A stretch of 64,000 nucleotides of DNA from positions 186,001-250,000 of the forward strand of contig JAJYUT010000002.1 of NCBI GenBank assembly GCA_021792365.1, written 5' to 3'. The stretch's first letter is position 1, and every line of letters begins with the position of its first letter. Positions 60,179-64,000 of the stretch are shown in pieces. This stretch comes from Pseudomonadota bacterium (lineage in GTDB: Bacteria; Pseudomonadota; Alphaproteobacteria; Dongiales; Dongiaceae). A program made the translations under genes and the position numbers. The notes below the pieces were generated by a model. The model made no database searches. It was not told where the DNA came from and saw only the letters and a program-made list of their open reading frames with translations.

Positions 60179-60952
60179 GTGGAATCGCTCGACGCCTTCT
60201 TCGAGAGCTGGGGCCTCGAGCCCATCTGGAACAACCTGCCGCGGTTCATGAGCGGCACCCTGCTGACGATCGAGATCACGGCGCTCAGTGTCGCCCTCGG
60301 GCTGGTCCTCGCGGTTCCGCTGGCGCTGGCGCGCGTGTCGGTCAACCCCGGCCTGCGCGTGCCGGTCTACTGCTACATCCTGTATTTCCGCGGCACGCCA
60401 TTGCTGGTCCAGCTTTTCCTGATCTATTACGGCAGCGGCCAGTTCCGCGACGCGCTGGAGAGCGTCGGCCTTTGGACGTTCCTGCGCGAACCGTATTTCT
60501 GCGCCATTCTCGCGCTCACGCTCAACACGGCGGCCTACACCGCGGAAATCCTGCGCGGCGCGATCCAGGCCGTTCCGCTGGGCGAGATCGAGGCCGCGCG
60601 CGCCTGCGGCATGTCGCGCCCGCTGCTCTATCGCCGAATCATCCTGCCCAAGGCGGCGCGCCTCGCCTTGCCGGCCTATTCCAACGAAGTCGTGTTCCTG
60701 TTCCAGGCAACCTCGCTGGTCAGCATCATCACGCTCATGGATCTGACCGGCGTCGGGCGCGTGATCATCTCGCGCTCGTTCCGGACCTTCGAAGTGTGGA
60801 TCTTCGTCGGGCTCATCTATCTCGCCATCACCTATCTGATCGCCTGGATCTTCAGCAAGGTGGAATACCGCCTAATGGGCCACCTGCGGGCCAGCCCCGA
60901 CCACAAGAGCGGCGGCCCCGCCAGTTCGGATGCCGCGATCGCCGTGAGGTAG
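60179..60952 (+). CDS. Amino acid ABC transporter permease 2 (HisM-like)
   Basis: 257 residues. Membrane helices and EAA loop EAARACGMSRPLLYRRIILP, typical YFRGTPLLVQLFLIYYG near residue 65. GTG start two bases after permease 1. Together they form the membrane channel; no ATP-binding subunit gene follows. The C-terminal 20 residues are hydrophilic. Confidence 0.9.
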   Translation: MESLDAFFESWGLEPIWNNLPRFMSGTLLTIEITALSVALGLVLAVPLALARVSVNPGLRVPVYCYILYFRGTPLLVQLFLIYYGSGQFRDALESVGLWTFLREPYFCAILALTLNTAAYTAEILRGAIQAVPLGEIEAARACGMSRPLLYRRIILPKAARLALPAYSNEVVFLFQATSLVSIITLMDLTGVGRVIISRSFRTFEVWIFVGLIYLAITYLIAWIFSKVEYRLMGHLRASPDHKSGGPASSDAAIAVR

Positions 60953-61011
60953 CACGCGGAACTTGCCAATTGCCTCCGGTGTTCCCAAGGAAACTGGAAC
61001 GCGAGGCAGGT

Positions 61012-61263
61012 GTGAGGAATGAGCTCAAGAGAATGCGCGACTGGACGGAGGCGCGGCTAAAGTCCGGCGCGATCCACGATCGATCATGGCAGAATCACGT
61101 GAGGCTCGTCGAAGCGCTCGACGCGATCCTGCATGATATGGCCGTAGCGGAAAGCGCATCAGTGCCGGGACGGCGTTTCATGCCCGCGCTTCATCTGGTG
61201 AGAAGCGAGCGTCCGTCAGAGGATGGCGCCGTCCCGATCAAGCGAAGGCGCGCGCGATACTGA
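61012..61263 (+). CDS. Small hypothetical protein
   Basis: 83 residues from GTG at 61012 (GAGG six bases before), or 76 from ATG at 61033. Helical, charged: RMRDWTEARLKSGAIHDRSW and LVEALDAILHDMAV, with a very basic end (IKRRRARY). No family recognised. Confidence 0.45.
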   Translation: MRNELKRMRDWTEARLKSGAIHDRSWQNHVRLVEALDAILHDMAVAESASVPGRRFMPALHLVRSERPSEDGAVPIKRRRARY

Positions 61264-61289
61264 GGCGAGGCAGTTTTTGAGCGACAGGC

Positions 61290-61523
61290 CTAGGTCCACC
61301 ACCAGGACAAGGCGATTGCCACCAGTGCAATGCCTGCAAGAGTCCCGAGGCCGACCCTGATGCTGCACCGGCCGCGCCGCTGCTCTTGCTCTACCCATTC
61401 ATCGTAGCTGCGGTCCTGGCGGGTCGACGCCGAGGGAACGAACCGCGCCAGCGGAGTCGACGCGGACACCGCCACTTGGTTTGCCAAGGTCTGGATCTCG
61501 CTCTGCTTGGGTGAAGTTGGCAT
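61290..61523 (-). CDS. Small single-pass membrane protein
   Basis: 77 residues. Hydrophilic N-terminal two-thirds with Gln/Ser/Arg, then one C-terminal membrane helix LGTLAGIALVAIALSWWW, so tail-anchored topology is likely. ATG at 61523 chosen. Unknown function. Confidence 0.5.
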   Translation of the reverse strand: MPTSPKQSEIQTLANQVAVSASTPLARFVPSASTRQDRSYDEWVEQEQRRGRCSIRVGLGTLAGIALVAIALSWWWT

Positions 61524-61621
61524 GATCTTGGCGCCCAATATGGTATCGCGCCGGAGCCGTTCACATTAGCCGAACGACCTATGGCGAAATGAGGCGTCTT
61601 TCGCAGGAGGCTTCAAAGAAA

Positions 61622-61698
61622 TGGTCGGAGCGGCGGGATTTGAACCCACGACCCCCAGACCCCCAGTCTGATGCGCTACCAGGCTGCGCTACGCTCCG
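61622..61698 (-). tRNA. tRNA-Pro (anticodon GGG), CCA encoded
   Basis: 77 nt on the minus strand. Acceptor CGGAGCG pairs with CGCTCCG; the anticodon stem TCAGA/TCTGG encloses loop CTGGGGG with anticodon GGG; T-arm contains GGTTCAAATCC; CCA is in the gene. Reads CCC and CCU. Confidence 0.97.
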
Positions 61699-61770
61699 AC
61701 TTCGCGTGATAGGCGCGGGCGGCCCTGAAACCTGGGGGTGAGCCGCCAGCGGCCTTTGTCTGGCGCGGGT

Positions 61771-61799
61771 TATATAGCGACCGTGCCGGAGAGGGGCAA
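61771..61799 (-). promoter_or_regulatory. Promoter of tRNA-Pro
   Basis: On the minus strand -35 TTGCCC (61799-61794), 17-base spacer, -10 TATATA (61776-61771). About 65 bases of leader before the tRNA. Spacing is ideal. Confidence 0.65.
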
Positions 61800-61862
61800 G
61801 GAAAAGCCAGCTGTTAACGCTGGGCTTGCCCCTGAATTGACCTCTGATCTTCCGATCTAATC

Positions 61863-62423
61863 CTAGCCCCGGGCGCGCTTGGCCGCCTCAAGGGCCCGGC
61901 GCAGGCGGTCGCGGAGCTCCGTCAGCTCGCCGACCGCGGCCTGCACCTGCCGCGCCTGATCGGCGCTCAGGCCGGCCCGGAACAGAGGCAGATCAGCACC
62001 GGGCACGGTTTCGGTCGCACCGGAGGCGGCTTCCTCGCCCTCCATCGGGATGTCGGGCACCACCTCGCCGTCCGCCAGCTTCAGCCCGCCTTCGCGGATC
62101 AGCTTCTGGACGCCCTTGATGGTGTAGCCCTTGTCATAGAGCAGGCCCCTGATGGCCCGCAGCAGGTCGATGTCCTCCGGCCGGTAATAGCGCCGGCCCC
62201 CGCCCCGCTTCAGGGGGCGGATCTGGGCGAACTTGGTCTCCCAGAAGCGCAGGACGTGCTGGGGCACTTCCAACTCGTCCGCCACCTCGGAAATGGTGCG
62301 GAAGGCGTCGGCCGACTTCTCGACCCGCCGGGCCCGCGGCGACCCTTCCCGCGGCGCCGCCTGGGGCGTCTGCTGGGGCGTCTGCTGGACCTCCGGGCGG
62401 GTTGCCTGCTTTGCGCCGCTCAT
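61863..62423 (-). CDS. MerR-family transcriptional regulator
   Basis: 186 residues. DNA-binding domain near residues 40-110: [25 protein letters not shown] with [19 protein letters not shown] (quoted in part). A Gln/Pro-rich leader (PQQTPQAAP) precedes it and an acidic, helical tail follows. This MerR gene beside ihfA is conserved in alphaproteobacteria; target unknown. Overlaps ihfA by 4 bp. Confidence 0.9.
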   Translation of the reverse strand: MSGAKQATRPEVQQTPQQTPQAAPREGSPRARRVEKSADAFRTISEVADELEVPQHVLRFWETKFAQIRPLKRGGGRRYYRPEDIDLLRAIRGLLYDKGYTIKGVQKLIREGGLKLADGEVVPDIPMEGEEAASGATETVPGADLPLFRAGLSADQARQVQAAVGELTELRDRLRRALEAAKRARG

Positions 62424-62722
62424 GAGGCAATGCCCTTGTTGACCCGGTCCTTGAGTACGTGCGAGGCGCGGAACACCAGGACCCGGCGCGGCTTGATCGG
62501 CACCTCCTCGCCGGTCTTGGGGTTGCGCCCGATGCGCTCGCCCTTCATCCGGACCAGGAAGGAGCCGAAGGACGAGATCTTCACGCTTTCGCCCCGCGTC
62601 AGGGCGGCGGAGATCTCCTCGAGCACGGTGTCGACCAACTCAGCCGATTCGTTTCGAGACAGCCCAACCTCTTGGTAAACCGACTCGCTCAGATCGGCGC
62701 GAGTGATGGTCTTTCCAGTCAT
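62420..62722 (-). CDS. ihfA: Integration host factor alpha subunit
   Basis: 100 residues, DNA-bending nucleoid protein. [20 protein letters not shown] at the start, the beta-arm [22 protein letters not shown] with the intercalating Pro region, and [21 protein letters not shown] at 62722 is the family start; the frame opens 69 bases earlier. Promoter-like elements lie 80-110 bases upstream. Confidence 0.95.
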   Translation of the reverse strand: MTGKTITRADLSESVYQEVGLSRNESAELVDTVLEEISAALTRGESVKISSFGSFLVRMKGERIGRNPKTGEEVPIKPRRVLVFRASHVLKDRVNKGIAS

Positions 62723-62803
62723 GCGCTTCGTCCCCCTGCGGATGTTGTCTGCGTCTTGCATCGCGCAGCTTGTCCGCGAGTCTCTCGTCATAAGCTGGAA
62801 ACA

Positions 62804-62832
62804 AGCCTAACGAGTCACGATATATCAGTCAA
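62804..62832 (-). promoter_or_regulatory. Candidate ihfA promoter
   Basis: On the minus strand -35 TTGACT (62832-62827), 17-base spacer, -10 TAGGCT (62809-62804). Just upstream lies an inverted repeat TTAAG-N7-CTTAA (62833-62849). The -10 is weak. Confidence 0.45.
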
Positions 62833-62906
62833 TTAAGGAACGATCTTAAGATGCGCCGCGGTGTCGATTGCACACTATGGTAAACGCGGCGTTGCAACCG
62901 AGTCGT

Positions 62907-63878
62907 CTACCAGCGGACCAGGGCAGAGCCCCAGGTGAACCCGCCGCCCATCGCCTCCATCAGCACCAACTGGCCGCGCTTGACGCGCCCGTCATTCACC
63001 GCCTCTGCGAGAGCCAGCGGAATGGACGCCGCGGAGGTGTTGGCATGGCGGTCGACCGTGATGACGGCGCGATGCTCGGGCAGCTTCAGCCGGTGGCCCA
63101 TGCTGTCGATGATGCGACGGTTGGCCTGATGCGGCACCAGCCAGTCGACGTCGTCCGCGGTGATGCCGTTGGCCGCGATGGCGACGTCGATTGCGGCGGC
63201 GAGATTGACGACGGCGTGGCGGAACACCTCGCGCCCGTCCATCTTCACGTGGCCGGTGGTCTGGGTTGAGGATGGCCCGCCATCCACATAGAGCCGCTCG
63301 TAATGCGCGCCGTCGGAGAACAGGTGCGTGGACAGCACGCCCTGATCGGTGTTGTCGCCTTTTCCCTCGCTGGCCTGCAGCACAACCGCGCCGGCGCCGT
63401 CGCCAAACAGCACGCAGGTGTTCCGGTCCTTCCAGTCGAGGATGCGCGAGAAGGTCTCCGCGCCGATGACCAGCGCGTTCTGGGCCTGGCCCAGGCGGAT
63501 GAAATTGTCTGCGGCCGCCAGGGCGAACACGAAGCCCGAGCACACCGCGCCCACATCCATCGCGAAGCCCCTGGCGCCGAGCACGTGCTGGACCCGGGTC
63601 GCGGTGGCGGGAAAGGTGTGGTCCGGCGTGCAGGTGCCGAGGACGATGCAGTCGATGTCGCCGCCCTTCAGCCCGGCCTGCTCCAGCGCCTGGCGCGACG
63701 CGGCGAGGGCGAGGTCGGAGGTCAGCTCACCTTCCGCCGCGATGTGGCGCTGACAGATGCCCGTGCGCTGGCGGATCCACTCGTCGCTGGTGTCGATGGT
63801 CCTGGCCAGTTCGTCGTTGGTCACGATGCGGGCCGGCAGATATGAGCCGGCGCTGAGGACTCGGGAACGTGTGACCAT
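62907..63878 (-). CDS. fabH: 3-oxoacyl-ACP synthase III
   Basis: 323 residues. Starts fatty acid synthesis by condensing acetyl-CoA with malonyl-ACP. Catalytic triad: Cys in [13 protein letters not shown] near residue 113, His in VPHQANRRI, and Asn in [13 protein letters not shown]. The start is 12 bases after plsX. The plsX-fabH-ihfA-merR order is standard. Confidence 0.96.
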   Translation of the reverse strand: MVTRSRVLSAGSYLPARIVTNDELARTIDTSDEWIRQRTGICQRHIAAEGELTSDLALAASRQALEQAGLKGGDIDCIVLGTCTPDHTFPATATRVQHVLGARGFAMDVGAVCSGFVFALAAADNFIRLGQAQNALVIGAETFSRILDWKDRNTCVLFGDGAGAVVLQASEGKGDNTDQGVLSTHLFSDGAHYERLYVDGGPSSTQTTGHVKMDGREVFRHAVVNLAAAIDVAIAANGITADDVDWLVPHQANRRIIDSMGHRLKLPEHRAVITVDRHANTSAASIPLALAEAVNDGRVKRGQLVLMEAMGGGFTWGSALVRW

Positions 63879-63890
63879 GTCGATTCGACC

Positions 63891-64000
63891 TCAAAGCGAT
63901 GCGGCAGTCTGCGAAGCGGGCGGAGCGGCGAGTTCCGCGAATTCCTGCTGGATCTTCGCGATGGCGTCATTCCGCACCATGTCGACCGCGACGCCGATCG
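63891..64000 (-). CDS. plsX: Phosphate acyltransferase PlsX (C-terminal part)
   Basis: Runs off the right edge. The visible C-terminal 35 residues (IGVAVDMVRNDAIAKIQQEF and onward) match the end of PlsX, which makes acyl-phosphate for phospholipid synthesis. Identity rests on this fragment and on its position directly before fabH. Confidence 0.85.
   Translation of the reverse strand, partial: IGVAVDMVRNDAIAKIQQEFAELAAPPASQTAASL

Noticed and set aside
61600-61640. Integration site at the tRNA-Pro 3' end
   Set aside because: No second copy of the tRNA 3' sequence and no integrase gene were seen in the window.
62854-62891. CGCCGCG / CGCGGCG inverted repeat after fabH as terminator
   Set aside because: 24-base loop and no T-run on the minus strand.

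Overview
The window is a GC-rich (roughly two-thirds G+C by eye) stretch of an alphaproteobacterial chromosome. Gene content and order point to the Rhodospirillales or a close relative: dusB-ntrB-ntrC-ntrY-ntrX-trkA-dat-HAD-hfq-hflX, a fused ispDF, a pyruvate dehydrogenase operon whose E1-beta carries its own lipoyl domain, and the tpiA-secG-pyrG-kdsA-eno-ftsB block. Genes are densely packed with many 4-bp ATGA/GTGA overlaps. I see no insertion sequence, integrase, prophage or CRISPR array. No gene-free stretch exceeds 300 bases; the longest (about 160-250 bases) lie before corA, after ispDF, before pdhA, upstream of ftsB, before ppiD, before bfd, between doxX and the ABC transporter, and around tRNA-Pro and ihfA.

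Layout. 1-5118 (+): end of an unidentified gene, then tmk, holB, metG, tatD and a metallo-beta-lactamase-fold hydrolase. 5157-7283 (+): a lipoprotein and a CorA-type Mg2+ channel with a possibly structured leader. 7324-10457 (-): an 823-residue AI-2E-type permease fused to a Rossmann-like domain and a GAF domain, and a GNAT acetyltransferase. 10580-15710: mazG (+), then on the minus strand a VOC protein, a small unknown, an atypical arginase-family protein overlapped by a MarR regulator, a beta-hydroxyacid dehydrogenase and an inositol-phosphatase family enzyme. 15707-27749 (-): hflX, hfq, HAD phosphatase, D-amino acid aminotransferase, trkA and the dusB-ntrBCYX nitrogen-control operon. 27841-33789: a CcsA-like membrane protein, ispDF, pncC-type amidase, a glycosyltransferase, a DUF429 protein, a COQ10-type START protein and lipA. 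33797-47412 (-): lpdA, two small genes, pdhCBA, ftsB, eno, a BrkB-family membrane protein, an AAA ATPase, kdsA, pyrG, secG and tpiA. 47598-50980 (+): ppiD and trpE.

From 50977 to about 61523 the genes look accessory: a DMSP-lyase-type cupin, bacterioferritin with its ferredoxin Bfd (behind two copies of a 15-bp palindrome), a class III nucleotidyl cyclase, a cobalt-type nitrile hydratase operon with two alpha/beta pairs and one accessory gene, a SRAP protein with an altered active site, DoxX, and an amino-acid ABC transporter lacking its ATPase gene. Beyond tRNA-Pro(GGG) housekeeping order resumes: a MerR regulator, ihfA, fabH and the end of plsX (-).

How the genes work together: PdhA/B/C and LpdA form the pyruvate dehydrogenase complex, and LipA next door makes its lipoyl cofactor. 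NtrB/C and NtrY/X are two sensor-regulator pairs for nitrogen status. Bfr stores iron and Bfd helps release it. The five-gene nitrile hydratase unit should hydrate nitriles to amides. The least conventional items are the permease-Rossmann-GAF fusion, the double nitrile hydratase operon, the bfd palindrome pair, the arginase-like/MarR pair with its own palindrome, and the SRAP His-to-Asn change.
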